34,125 nucleotides of DNA from an uncultured Bacilli bacterium (GCA_944326155.1 CALVCV010000016.1:1-34125), one strand, 5' to 3'. Shown: positions 7,491 through 18,597, counted from the stretch's first letter. Translations and numbers: made by a program. The notes: generated from the letters alone by a model not told the origin.

Positions 7491-8873
7491 GTGCAACAAG
7501 CATATGTTTTGTTAAATAAAGTCAAAGAAGAATTAAAAGAAAAATTTATACCTGCTCAATATAATACAATTTTCAATGAAATAACCCAAATTTATAAAGT
7601 TCAAGGTGGTAATATTTATCTAGTTGTGGCAAACAGTTTAGAAAAATTTCGATTAGAAAAAATATATTTAAATCAAATGAATGAAATTCTAAACACTTTT
7701 ACTACAGAGCCAATGCAATTTAAATTTATTACCGCCTCTGATGCAAACAAAGAAAAAGAAAAAAACAATACAATTGGTTTAACAAATGTTGATGCAAGCG
7801 AAAAAGCTGTAAAAGAAAGAGTATTAAGGCCTGAATATACTTTTGATAACTTTGTAACTGGTGAGGCCAATCGTGAAGCATTTACTTTTTCAGTAAAGGT
7901 TGCTGAATCTCCTCATGTAACCATCAATCCTTTTTATATTTTTGGTGATGTTGGACTAGGAAAAACACATTTAATGATGGCTATAGGTCACTATATACTT
8001 GATAATAACTTAAATACTAAGATTATTTATACAACAGCACAACAATTTGTTGAAGATTATTTTAAATCCAAGAATAAAAATCAAAAATCAACAACTATAT
8101 CAGATTATTTTGATACCTACTATCGTAGTGCTGATGTTTTATTGGTTGATGATATTCAATATCTTGCTGATAGACAAGGTTCACAAGATGAATTTTTTAA
8201 ATTATTTGAATATCTTTTTGAAAATAACAAACAAATTATTGTTACATCAGATCGTAAAGCTAGTGAATTAAATATTATGGATCGTCTAAAATCACGATTT
8301 ACTTGGGGTATGCAAGTTGATATTAGAAAGCCAAATCAAGATTTAAGAAAAGCAATTTTAAAAAGAAAACTGGCAACTTTAATTGCAAATGTTGATGATG
8401 TATCTAATGATGCATTGGATTATATCGCAACTAATTTTGAAGAAAATGTTCGTGAATTAGAAGGAGCACTACGTCGTTTTGTGAATTATTGTGTAGCATT
8501 TAATATTGATTATACTTTAGAAAATGCCAAACTTGCTTTAGAATCCATTATTTCTTCTAACAAAAATACATCTGAAGAAATGTCTTCTAACCAAGTAGAA
8601 AAAGTAAAATCTATTATTTCTTCCTATTTTAACATTCCTGTAAAAGAACTTTCTGGCTCTTCTAGAAAACAAGAAATAGTTTACGCAAGAAGTGTTACAA
8701 TCTATTTATTAAGAACTATATACAATATTGGACTTAAAAAAATTGGTGAATATTTAGGAAATAGAGATCATTCTACCATAGCTCATGCAATTGATAAAAT
8801 CGAAGACGGTATAAAAACTGATGAATTTATTAGTCAAGATGTTCGTAATTTAATTGATAAATTGAATAAATAA
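7491..8873 (+). CDS. dnaA: Chromosomal replication initiator DnaA
   Basis: AAA+ ATPase that binds DnaA boxes, melts the origin and loads helicase. I place the start at GTG 7491, because the ribosome site AAGAGGTGA (7477-7485) is correctly spaced for it; an in-frame GTG at 7482 lies inside that site. This gives 460 residues. Domain I at about 1-75, a linker rich in Lys/Asn/Glu to about 112, AAA+ domain III with Walker A GDVGLGKTH (152-160) and Walker B VLLVDD (216-221), and domain IV with the DnaA-box signature GNRDHSTIAHAIDKIE near the C-terminus. Ends TAA. It is flanked on both sides by DnaA boxes and followed by dnaN. Confidence 0.98.
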   Translation: MQQAYVLLNKVKEELKEKFIPAQYNTIFNEITQIYKVQGGNIYLVVANSLEKFRLEKIYLNQMNEILNTFTTEPMQFKFITASDANKEKEKNNTIGLTNVDASEKAVKERVLRPEYTFDNFVTGEANREAFTFSVKVAESPHVTINPFYIFGDVGLGKTHLMMAIGHYILDNNLNTKIIYTTAQQFVEDYFKSKNKNQKSTTISDYFDTYYRSADVLLVDDIQYLADRQGSQDEFFKLFEYLFENNKQIIVTSDRKASELNIMDRLKSRFTWGMQVDIRKPNQDLRKAILKRKLATLIANVDDVSNDALDYIATNFEENVRELEGALRRFVNYCVAFNIDYTLENAKLALESIISSNKNTSEEMSSNQVEKVKSIISSYFNIPVKELSGSSRKQEIVYARSVTIYLLRTIYNIGLKKIGEYLGNRDHSTIAHAIDKIEDGIKTDEFISQDVRNLIDKLNK

Positions 8874-8917
8874 TTTTTTTATATAATAAGGACTGAAAAA
8901 ATGTTAAAATAAAAAAG

Positions 8918-8985
8918 TTATCCACATTTCAACATTACTAATAATAATTATAAATAATATTATAAATAAAAAAATATAGAGGTGA
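8918..8985 (+). other. oriC: downstream DnaA box and AT-rich unwinding element
   Basis: An exact DnaA box TTATCCACA (8918-8926) lies in the dnaA-dnaN gap in the orientation opposite to the upstream cluster. It is followed by ATTACTAATAATAATTA and about 40 more bases that are almost all A or T. Read 3' to 5' on the other strand, the trinucleotides after the box keep a central A (AAT, GAT, TAT, TAT, TAA), resembling the DnaA-trio elements on which DnaA opens single strands in Bacillus. This is the probable unwinding site. The box is seen; the trio role is inferred. Confidence 0.8.
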
Positions 8986-8991
8986 TTAAAA

Positions 8992-10113
8992 ATGAAATTT
9001 ACAATCGATAGAGAAGTTCTACTTACAACTTTACAAAATGTATCAAAAGGACTATCACAAAAAACACCTATGCCTGTTTTAACAGGTATTCAAATTACAA
9101 TTATTGGTGGCAAAATTATTTTTGTTTCTACAAATAAAGAAATTGCAATTAAAGTTACACTTGAAAAAAGTAATAAAGTAAGATTATATGAAGATGGTGA
9201 ATGTGTTGTCCCTGGTAAATATTTTTTAGATATTACAAAAAAAGTTGAAGGTAAAGATATTGAATTTACATTATTTGAAAAAAACTCAATTAAGATTATT
9301 TCTGATAAATCAGATTTTACCTTAATTGCTTATGATAAAACAACCTATCCACAAACTAATTTTAATGTAACTAGTAATGCAATTTTGTTTGATAGTAAAG
9401 AATTAAAAAAGATTGTTCGTCAAACATCATTTGCATGTTCACTTTCTGAATCTAGAATTGTTTTAACCAGTTTGAATTTTAAAGCCAAAAATGGGGTATT
9501 AGATATTGTTGCAACAGATAGTTTTAGACTTGCTAAGAAGCAATCAAAACTTGCAGAAGAAGCAGAAATTAATGCTAATATTCCAAGTAAAGCATTAGAA
9601 GAATTTTGTAAAATTTTAGAAGATGATTCAACGTATGTAAAAATGTATTTAGAAAATAGTAAAGCTTTATTTGAATATAAAAATATAATTTTTGTTACAA
9701 GATTAATAGAAGGATCATATCCTGATACTTCATCACTTTTCCCTAAAGAGTATTTGTATAAAGTTGATTTTAATAAAAACGAGTTAATAAATGCGGTTGA
9801 TAGAGCATCACTATTTGCTAGTTTGGATAATTTAAGCATTGTTAAGTTTACTTTTAGTAATTCTAATCACGTTGAAATTGCTTCAAACTCATCAGAGATT
9901 GGAAAAGTTGTCGAAGAAATCTCAATTTTAAACGAAATGGATATTGTAAATTTCCAAATTGCGTTTAGTACAAGGTATTTACTAGATGCTCTTAGAGCGT
10001 TTGAAAAAGATATTGTATCCTTCTTTTTTACAGGTGAAATCAAACCAGCTATTATAAAAGAGAAAGATAATGATAATTTAATGCAGTTATTATTGCCAGT
10101 TAGAGTTTTTTAA
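8992..10113 (+). CDS. dnaN: DNA polymerase III beta sliding clamp
   Basis: Ring-shaped clamp that tethers the replicative polymerase to DNA. The 373-residue protein follows the three-fold clamp layout: N-terminal domain (MKFTIDREVLLTTLQNVSKG), middle domain with ATDSFRLAKK, and C-terminal end in MQLLLPVRVF, close to the usual QLLLPVR(L/F) ending. GAGGTGA ribosome site upstream. It follows dnaA across the unwinding region. Unlike the common order dnaA-dnaN-yaaA-recF, it is separated from yaaA-recF here by a ParA/RHH pair and 1.3 kb of AT-rich DNA, and a terminator ends its transcript. Confidence 0.98.
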   Translation: MKFTIDREVLLTTLQNVSKGLSQKTPMPVLTGIQITIIGGKIIFVSTNKEIAIKVTLEKSNKVRLYEDGECVVPGKYFLDITKKVEGKDIEFTLFEKNSIKIISDKSDFTLIAYDKTTYPQTNFNVTSNAILFDSKELKKIVRQTSFACSLSESRIVLTSLNFKAKNGVLDIVATDSFRLAKKQSKLAEEAEINANIPSKALEEFCKILEDDSTYVKMYLENSKALFEYKNIIFVTRLIEGSYPDTSSLFPKEYLYKVDFNKNELINAVDRASLFASLDNLSIVKFTFSNSNHVEIASNSSEIGKVVEEISILNEMDIVNFQIAFSTRYLLDALRAFEKDIVSFFFTGEIKPAIIKEKDNDNLMQLLLPVRVF

Positions 10114-10124
10114 GATTAAAAAAT

Positions 10125-10154
10125 AAAAAAAGCGCCTAAAAAAGGCGCTTTTTT
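10125..10154 (+). terminator. Bidirectional terminator between dnaN and parA
   Basis: AGCGCC (10131-10136) pairs with GGCGCT (10144-10149), extended by A5/T5 on the outer side, loop of seven bases. It serves convergent dnaN and parA. Confidence 0.92.
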
Positions 10155-10161
10155 GCATTTT

Positions 10162-10950
10162 TTAATCAAGTTTTACGTCTTTAAAAATAGAAATTAAGTC
10201 TTTTTTTATCTCATCAAAATTCTTTTGGTGGAATCGGTCTTTCATTGGTTGATTATCAAAGATTGAAATACCATCTGACTGAATGTTTTTGATTTCTGCT
10301 TTATCCTTGATTGGAGAGGTAATTTCTGCATCTGGAGTAAGAGTTTTTGCTTGCTCTTTTAACTCTTTCAAACATTTGATTGGAGCACGTCTTCCTTTGA
10401 TGTATCCAACGGGTACAACGTACCGAATTTTAGCTAAATCAATGTCAGTATCTACAAAATACTGAATTGTGTTCGAAAAACCTTGTAAACCAAGCGTGTC
10501 TAAGCCGACAACAATTAAAATAGAGTCACTAATATCTAATAGAATTTCACTTAATCTACTACTAGAAGGTGGAAAATCAATAAAAATATAGTCAAAAAAA
10601 TTACGAAAACTCTCAATAATTTGTCTTAAATGCTTTTCTTCAGACCTTTTTAGCGTTAAATTAAGCGAAAGTCTGTCAGTATTTAAGGTTTTCATTAAAT
10701 ACATATTTATTCTTGCTTCAAAAGTAATATCTTGAGGCTTTTTTTCACCAACCAAGAGATGTTCAAAGAAATCATCATCACGATCAGTAACAAAATTATC
10801 AACACCAAAAATTTTAAAAATACTATTTTGATCATCAGCACTAATAACAAGAACTGTTTTTCCTTGAGTTGCGTGATAGTGTGCAAGATATCCTAAAAAA
10901 GTAGTCTTGCCTACGCCACCTTTTTTACAAAATACAGAAATGATTGACAT
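10162..10950 (-). CDS. parA: ParA-family partition ATPase
   Basis: ATPase of the ParA/Soj/MinD class that drives DNA or cargo segregation on the nucleoid. 262 residues, with the deviant Walker A near the start (CKKGGVGKTTFLGYLAH), the DxDxQN-like SADDQNSIFKIFG, a Walker B region YIFIDFPPSSS, and a C-terminal half with SPIKDKAEIKNIQSDG, typical of ParA switch and DNA-binding segments. No N-terminal helix-turn-helix, so it is not a P1-type ParA. Its upstream partner is a ribbon-helix-helix protein whose stop overlaps this start by one base, an arrangement known from plasmid partition cassettes (ParA with ParG-like proteins). No ParB homologue is visible. The role in chromosome segregation is inferred from its position beside oriC. 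Confidence 0.93.
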   Translation of the reverse strand: MSIISVFCKKGGVGKTTFLGYLAHYHATQGKTVLVISADDQNSIFKIFGVDNFVTDRDDDFFEHLLVGEKKPQDITFEARINMYLMKTLNTDRLSLNLTLKRSEEKHLRQIIESFRNFFDYIFIDFPPSSSRLSEILLDISDSILIVVGLDTLGLQGFSNTIQYFVDTDIDLAKIRYVVPVGYIKGRRAPIKCLKELKEQAKTLTPDAEITSPIKDKAEIKNIQSDGISIFDNQPMKDRFHQKNFDEIKKDLISIFKDVKLD

Positions 10951-11300
10951 TATCTACCGCCTTCTCTCTGCAATTTTTCACGGCATGCATCTTCCACAAA
11001 CTTTGCAAACATGATTCCGCGAGTTGCACAAGCTATTTTAATCTGTCTTCTTAAAGTTACATCCATTGTTGAAGTGTATTTTTCTCTATTAACGTCTATA
11101 GGCTCATAATATTGTTGTCTCACAACTTGCTTTGGTTGTCTTTGTGTAGAACGAGCGGTATATGAATTAGTTTGAGATGGCTTTTGTGGTTCAACTTCTT
11201 CTATGACCTCTTCAATATTAGCTTTTTCCTCACTAAGTTGCTCTTCGAAACCTCTGGGTTCATCAAATGGATTTCTTCTTTTAATGGGTTGTTGATTCAT
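10950..11300 (-). CDS. ParG-like ribbon-helix-helix DNA-binding protein (candidate centromere binder)
   Basis: 116 residues. Residues 1-70 are charged and low in hydrophobic residues (Glu-rich EEQLSEEKANIEEVIEEVE, then Gln/Ser/Thr-rich), probably disordered. The C-terminal 40 residues form a ribbon-helix-helix: strand TSTMDVTL, helix RRQIKIACATRG, turn IMFAKF, helix VEDACREKLQ. A mobile N-terminal tail plus C-terminal RHH is the layout of ParG-type centromere-binding proteins, whose tail stimulates the ParA ATPase. It is co-transcribed with parA (TAATG overlap) and has a strong promoter facing a large non-coding region that may hold its binding sites. Plasmid ParG proteins also repress their own promoter. 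Function is inferred; the fold is fairly clear. Confidence 0.85.
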   Translation of the reverse strand: MNQQPIKRRNPFDEPRGFEEQLSEEKANIEEVIEEVEPQKPSQTNSYTARSTQRQPKQVVRQQYYEPIDVNREKYTSTMDVTLRRQIKIACATRGIMFAKFVEDACREKLQREGGR

Positions 11301-11327
11301 ATTTATGTTCCTCCTTTATTCAAAAAC

Positions 11328-11356
11328 ATTATAACAAAATAAAAAAATATTTACAA
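11328..11356 (-). promoter_or_regulatory. Promoter of the RHH-parA operon
   Basis: On the minus strand TTGTAA (11356-11351), 17-base spacer ending TGT, TATAAT (11333-11328). A consensus -10 with extended TGn. The ribosome site AAAGGAGGAA follows close to the RHH start. No clear operator repeat stands out from the AT-rich background. Confidence 0.8.
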
Positions 11357-11359
11357 GTA

Positions 11360-12545
11360 ATTTGCTGTATTTATTTAGATAACTATATAAGTATAACCAT
11401 AAATATTTTGTTGGTATATTTTTAATAAATCTAGGTTCAATTCAAAAAATAAAAAAACAAATTAAAAAAGCACTAAATATTTTAAAATGAGCCTAAAAAA
11501 ACGGCTAAAAATCAATTTTTGTTAAAAAGATGAAAAATTATAAGCCCCCTGGGGGGTAAAATTAAATTTTTATTGTTTTTCAAAGAGGCAAAAAAAATAA
11601 TTTTATGCTTTGCAGTAGAAAAAAATTTTTGTATGTCTAGAAATAAATACATAAAAACATAATTACGTTTTTAAATTTTTTGTTTCAGAATGTAATAATA
11701 ATTTTTAATTTAAAAATTATTTATTTTAATATAAAAACAATATAGATTAATTATTTTTATATTAAATGTTTATTTTTTTAATTTAAAAATATAATACTTA
11801 AAAAAATATTTTTTAATATAAAACAAAAATATTTTAATTTATAAATAAAAAACTAATAAATATTTAATATAAAACTTTTTATTTTTAAAATAAAATATAT
11901 TTTTTTGCTTAAAAACATTTTGTTTTAAAAAATAGTAATGTATTAAAAGTAATTATATTTATTTTAAAATAATATTTAAATATTTAATTATTGTTTTAAA
12001 TATAATAATAAAAAAATAATTAAAGAAAAATTTAATATTTTTAAATTAAAAATAAAAAACATTCTATAAATAAATATTTAAATAAGTAAAGAAATAAATA
12101 AATTTTTATTTAAAGTGTATTTATTTAAATAAATAAAGTAATAAAAAAATAAAAAAATAAATAATTAATTAAATATAATAATATAAACTTAATTATTATA
12201 ATATTTAATTAAACAAAAAAATAATTAAAGTTATATTATTATACATATTATATAAAAACTTATAAATTAAAAGTATTAAAAAAAACGACGTTTTTTATAA
12301 AAAACTTTATTTAAAATTAAAATAATAATATTTTTTTTTAGAGTTAATTTTAAATAAATAATATATTATATATATAATAAGGAATATACTTATTTACATA
12401 AAAAAACAATCAAAACTACATTTAAAGTACTAAATGTCAATTTTTTAATAGGAAAAAATCGATTAACAATAATTAAATAAAAAAAATAAAAAAAACTATA
12501 AAATTTTAAGTTTTTTTAAGCTTAATTATTGTTAAAAAAAGAAGT
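11360..12545. other. Long non-coding, extremely AT-rich region between the ParA operon and recF operon
   Basis: No plausible gene on either strand over almost 1.2 kb. By hand count 11701-12300 contains 33 G or C in 600 bases (about 5.5%), far below the flanking genes. The sequence is made of short A and T runs and TTTAAAT-like words. Exceptions stand out: CCCCCTGGGGGG at 11545-11556 near the left edge, AAAAAACGACGTTTTTT at 12280-12296, and a long inverted repeat at 12463-12535. It could be a centromere for the neighbouring ParA/RHH pair, an auxiliary unwinding or strand-opening zone of the origin, or simply decayed DNA. It does not look like an insertion sequence or tRNA/rRNA gene. Confidence 0.75.
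12463..12535. repeat. 14-base perfect inverted repeat upstream of the recF operon
   Basis: TTAACAATAATTAA (12463-12476) and its exact reverse complement TTAATTATTGTTAA (12522-12535) are separated by 45 bases. The spacer itself contains an imperfect A-run/T-run hairpin (around CTATAAAATTTTAAG). Together they can form one long interrupted hairpin or cruciform that ends about 18 bases before the -35 of the yaaA promoter. Role unknown: operator, cruciform or leftward terminator. Confidence 0.7.
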
Positions 12546-12553
12546 CAAAAAAA

Positions 12554-12582
12554 TTGAAAAAAAAACACATTTATGATATAAT
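12554..12582 (+). promoter_or_regulatory. Promoter of the yaaA-recF-gyrB-gyrA operon
   Basis: TTGAAA (12554-12559), 17-base spacer ending TGA, TATAAT (12577-12582). Near-consensus with extended -10. Transcription should start near 12589, 19 bases before the start codon. Confidence 0.88.
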
Positions 12583-12607
12583 AAAAATAGTAAAAAAGAG
12601 GTTTCAA

Positions 12608-12818
12608 ATGAAGGTTGTTAAAATTGTTACTAATTCAATAAAATTGGGCCAATTTTTGAAGTTTTTGGGCTTAGTATCTATGGGTGGAGAGGTCAAAAAT
12701 TTTTTGGTTCAAAATACTATAAAAGTTAATAATGTTGTGATAAAACAAAGAGGAAAACAATTGTTTATAGGTGATATTATTGAAATAAATCGTGAAAAAT
12801 TTATTTTAGAGGAGAAAA

Positions 12819-12829
<11 letters not shown>
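12608..12829 (+). CDS. yaaA: S4-domain RNA-binding protein, YaaA type
   Basis: 73-residue protein with a single S4 RNA-binding domain: LGQFLKFLGLVSMGGEVKNF and then IKVNNVVIKQRGKQLFIGDIIEI, the usual VNGxxExRRGxKLxxGD pattern. The start is ATG 12608, preceded by AAGAGG; a longer reading frame beginning at 12554 would start inside the promoter. It overlaps recF by 11 bases, the conserved arrangement with recF in Firmicutes. Known homologues bind RNA, possibly on the ribosome; the exact role is not established. Confidence 0.93.
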
Positions 12830-15843
<3,014 letters not shown>

Positions 15844-15853
15844 GAGGTTAACT

Positions 15854-18556
15854 ATGTCAGAAATTGATAGCAAAAAAGATGAATTTAAAAATGATGAAAA
15901 TGATTTTGATGACGAATATGTCACTGAAGATACAGAAGAAAATAATCCTGATATAGATCCTGAATTAACAAAAATTGATCAATCGTTACTTGATGAAAAA
16001 GAAGATTATGACAAAGTACAACCTGTAAATCTTTCTAATGAAATGCAAAACTCTTTTTTAAGTTATGCCATGAGCGTTATTGTTTCACGTGCTTTACCAG
16101 ATGTAAGAGATGGTTTAAAACCTGTTCATAGAAGAATTTTATATGCAATGAATGAACTTGGTGTTTATAGCGATAGAGCACATAAAAAATCAGCTCGTAT
16201 TGTTGGTGATGTTATTGGTAAATATCATCCACATGGTGACACAGCAGTTTATGATGCAATGGTTAGAATGGCGCAAGATTTTAGTTATCGTTATCCTCTT
16301 GTTGATGGACATGGCAACTTTGGTTCTATTGATGGTGATGGTGCAGCCGCAATGCGTTATACCGAAGCAAGAATGAGTAAACTTGCAGGTGAAATGCTTA
16401 GAGATTTAAATAAAAATACTGTTGATTTTGGGGATAACTATGATGGTTCTGAAAAAGAACCACTTGTTTTGCCTGCTAGATTTCCTAACTTATTGGTAAA
16501 TGGAGCATCTGGTATTGCTGTAGGTATGGCAACTAGTATTCCAACCCATAATTTAACTGAAGTAATTAATGGTACACTTGCTTTAATCGAAAATCCTAAT
16601 ATTACAATTGATGAATTAATGGAGTATATTTTAGCTCCTGATTTTCCTACTGGTGCTACCATTATGGGTCTTAGCAGTGTAAAAAAAGCTTATCAAACAG
16701 GTGTAGGTACAGTCACTGTTCGTGCTAAAGTAAAAACTGAAACTTTACAAAATGGTAAAAAAGAATTAATTATTACTGAAATTCCTTATCAAGTAAACAA
16801 AACAAGATTAATTGAAAGAATTGCTGAACTTGCTAAAGATAAAATTATTGATGGAATTACGGATTTAAGAGATGAATCAAACCGTAAGGGGATGCGTATT
16901 ATTATTGAATTAAGACGTGATGCCAATGTAAATGTTATTTTAAATAATCTTTATAAGCATACACAAATGCAAACTACTTATGGTGTAAACATGATTGCCC
17001 TAGATCATGGTCAACCTAGAGTCTTAAATTTAAAACAAATTTTAGAGTGTTACGTTAAACATCAAGTTGAAGTTGTAACTAGAAGAACCCAATTTGATTT
17101 AGATAAGGCGAAAGCAAGATGTCATATTGTTGAGGGGTTGTTAATTGCACTTGCTAATATTGATGAAGTTGTTGCAACAATTAAGGCATCTAAAAATACC
17201 GATGAAGCTGTTGAACAGTTAGTTAATAAATTTTTATTAACCGAAATCCAGGCAAAAGCAATTCTTGATATGAAACTACAACGTTTAACAGGTCTTGAAA
17301 TTGAAAAATTACAGCAAGAAAAAAAAGAACTTGTTGATATTATTGATTATTTAGAAGAGATTTTATCTAATCATAGTAAATTAATGAACGTTATTGTTTC
17401 TGAATTAAAAGAGGTTCAAAGAAAATATGGGGATGAAAGAAGGACAGAAATTGACTTAAGTGAAGATTTAGAAGTTGAAGATGCTGATTTAATTCCTGAA
17501 GAAGATGTCATTATTACTATTACAAATCGTGGATATATTAAACGAATGACGGTAGATACATACCGGGCACAACGTCGTGGAGGTAAAGGAATTACAGGTA
17601 GTAAGATGCAAGAAGATGATTTTATTGAAAAAGTAATCTATACATCTACACATGATAATTTATTATTCTTTAGTAATTTTGGTCAAGTTTACTTATTAAA
17701 AGCCTTTCAAATTCCGGCAGCAAGTCGTATATCAAAAGGATTACCTATCATTAACTTATTAAAATTTGATGAAGGTGAAAAACTTGCAGCAGTCATCAAT
17801 GTAAAATCACTTGAAGAGCCTGGATATATTATTTTTGGTACTAAAAATGGTATTATCAAAAAGACTGAAATTGTTCAATATAAGAATATTAGAAGTACTG
17901 GTATTAGAGCTTTAATTTTAAATGATGATGATGAATTAATAGCTGTAGCAAAAACAAATGGTACGCAAGATATTATTTTTGGAGCATCAAATGGCAAGGC
18001 AGCTTGCTTTAACGAAGAAACTGTTCGTGCAACCAATCGTGCCGCAAGCGGTGTAAAAGGTATTCGTGTAGCAGAAGGAGAAAAAGCTATAGGGCTTGTT
18101 GTTGTAGATGGGGAAGAAGATGAAATTACTGTTGTAACTGAAAATGGTTTTGGTAAAAGAACTCCAACTAGTGATTTTAAGATTAAAGGCAGAAACGGCA
18201 AAGGCGTAAAATATATGAATATTACTGAAAAAAGTGGTAGACCTGTCAGTCTTGCTTCTTCAACACCAGATGATGATTTGATTATTATTACTGATAAAGG
18301 TATGATTATTAGAACATATTTAAAAGATATTTCTTTAATTGGTCGTGATACACAAGGAGTCAAACTCATCAAATTAAATGAAGGCCATCTTGTTTCTACT
18401 ATAGCTATTGTTCCTCATCAAGAAGAACAACCTGATGAAGAGTTGAATGAAGAAGAACAAATTGCTGAAAAGTTATCCTATATGAATCAAGTTTTAGACC
18501 AAAACGAAGATGAAGATAGTGAAGACGAAGATAATGAAGAAATAAATGAAGAATAA
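15854..18556 (+). CDS. gyrA: DNA gyrase subunit A with acidic N- and C-terminal extensions
   Basis: DNA-breaking subunit of gyrase. I take ATG 15854, since TAGGAGG lies just upstream; a longer frame from 15836 would start before the ribosome site. That gives 900 residues. The catalytic tyrosine is Y169 in [15 protein letters not shown]. The six-bladed C-terminal domain has the GyrA box QRRGGKG, which distinguishes it from ParC. The quinolone region reads [10 protein letters not shown], so Thr130 stands where E. coli has Ser83; the Asp87 equivalent is D134. Odd features: about 55 acidic residues before the usual start region (core begins near [16 protein letters not shown]) and a C-terminal tail of about 45 mostly acidic residues. 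Confidence 0.97.
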   Translation: MSEIDSKKDEFKNDENDFDDEYVTEDTEENNPDIDPELTKIDQSLLDEKEDYDKVQPVNLSNEMQNSFLSYAMSVIVSRALPDVRDGLKPVHRRILYAMNELGVYSDRAHKKSARIVGDVIGKYHPHGDTAVYDAMVRMAQDFSYRYPLVDGHGNFGSIDGDGAAAMRYTEARMSKLAGEMLRDLNKNTVDFGDNYDGSEKEPLVLPARFPNLLVNGASGIAVGMATSIPTHNLTEVINGTLALIENPNITIDELMEYILAPDFPTGATIMGLSSVKKAYQTGVGTVTVRAKVKTETLQNGKKELIITEIPYQVNKTRLIERIAELAKDKIIDGITDLRDESNRKGMRIIIELRRDANVNVILNNLYKHTQMQTTYGVNMIALDHGQPRVLNLKQILECYVKHQVEVVTRRTQFDLDKAKARCHIVEGLLIALANIDEVVATIKASKNTDEAVEQLVNKFLLTEIQAKAILDMKLQRLTGLEIEKLQQEKKELVDIIDYLEEILSNHSKLMNVIVSELKEVQRKYGDERRTEIDLSEDLEVEDADLIPEEDVIITITNRGYIKRMTVDTYRAQRRGGKGITGSKMQEDDFIEKVIYTSTHDNLLFFSNFGQVYLLKAFQIPAASRISKGLPIINLLKFDEGEKLAAVINVKSLEEPGYIIFGTKNGIIKKTEIVQYKNIRSTGIRALILNDDDELIAVAKTNGTQDIIFGASNGKAACFNEETVRATNRAASGVKGIRVAEGEKAIGLVVVDGEEDEITVVTENGFGKRTPTSDFKIKGRNGKGVKYMNITEKSGRPVSLASSTPDDDLIIITDKGMIIRTYLKDISLIGRDTQGVKLIKLNEGHLVSTIAIVPHQEEQPDEELNEEEQIAEKLSYMNQVLDQNEDEDSEDEDNEEINEE

Positions 18557-18568
18557 GTTTTGCTTTTC

Positions 18569-18597
18569 TTGACAAAATAAAAAAAAGATACTATACT
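18569..18597 (+). promoter_or_regulatory. Promoter of serS
   Basis: TTGACA (18569-18574), 17-base spacer, TATACT (18592-18597), immediately after the gyrA stop. Strong SigA promoter feeding the T-box leader. No clear terminator separates gyrA from it. Confidence 0.88.

Noticed and set aside
11725-11874. Three copies of TTTAATATAAAA (11725, 11812, 11863) as centromere iterons
   Set aside because: In DNA of about 95% A+T, 12-base words recur often by chance, and the spacing is irregular. Not enough to call iterons.
11360-12545. CRISPR array, tRNA/rRNA or insertion sequence in the AT-rich region
   Set aside because: No regularly spaced repeats, no tRNA-like cloverleaf or rRNA sequence, and no transposase fragment or flanking target duplication was seen.
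12554-12607. Longer yaaA starting at TTG 12554
   Set aside because: That codon is the -35 box of the promoter and the extension is Lys-rich and not S4-like; ATG 12608 has a good ribosome site.
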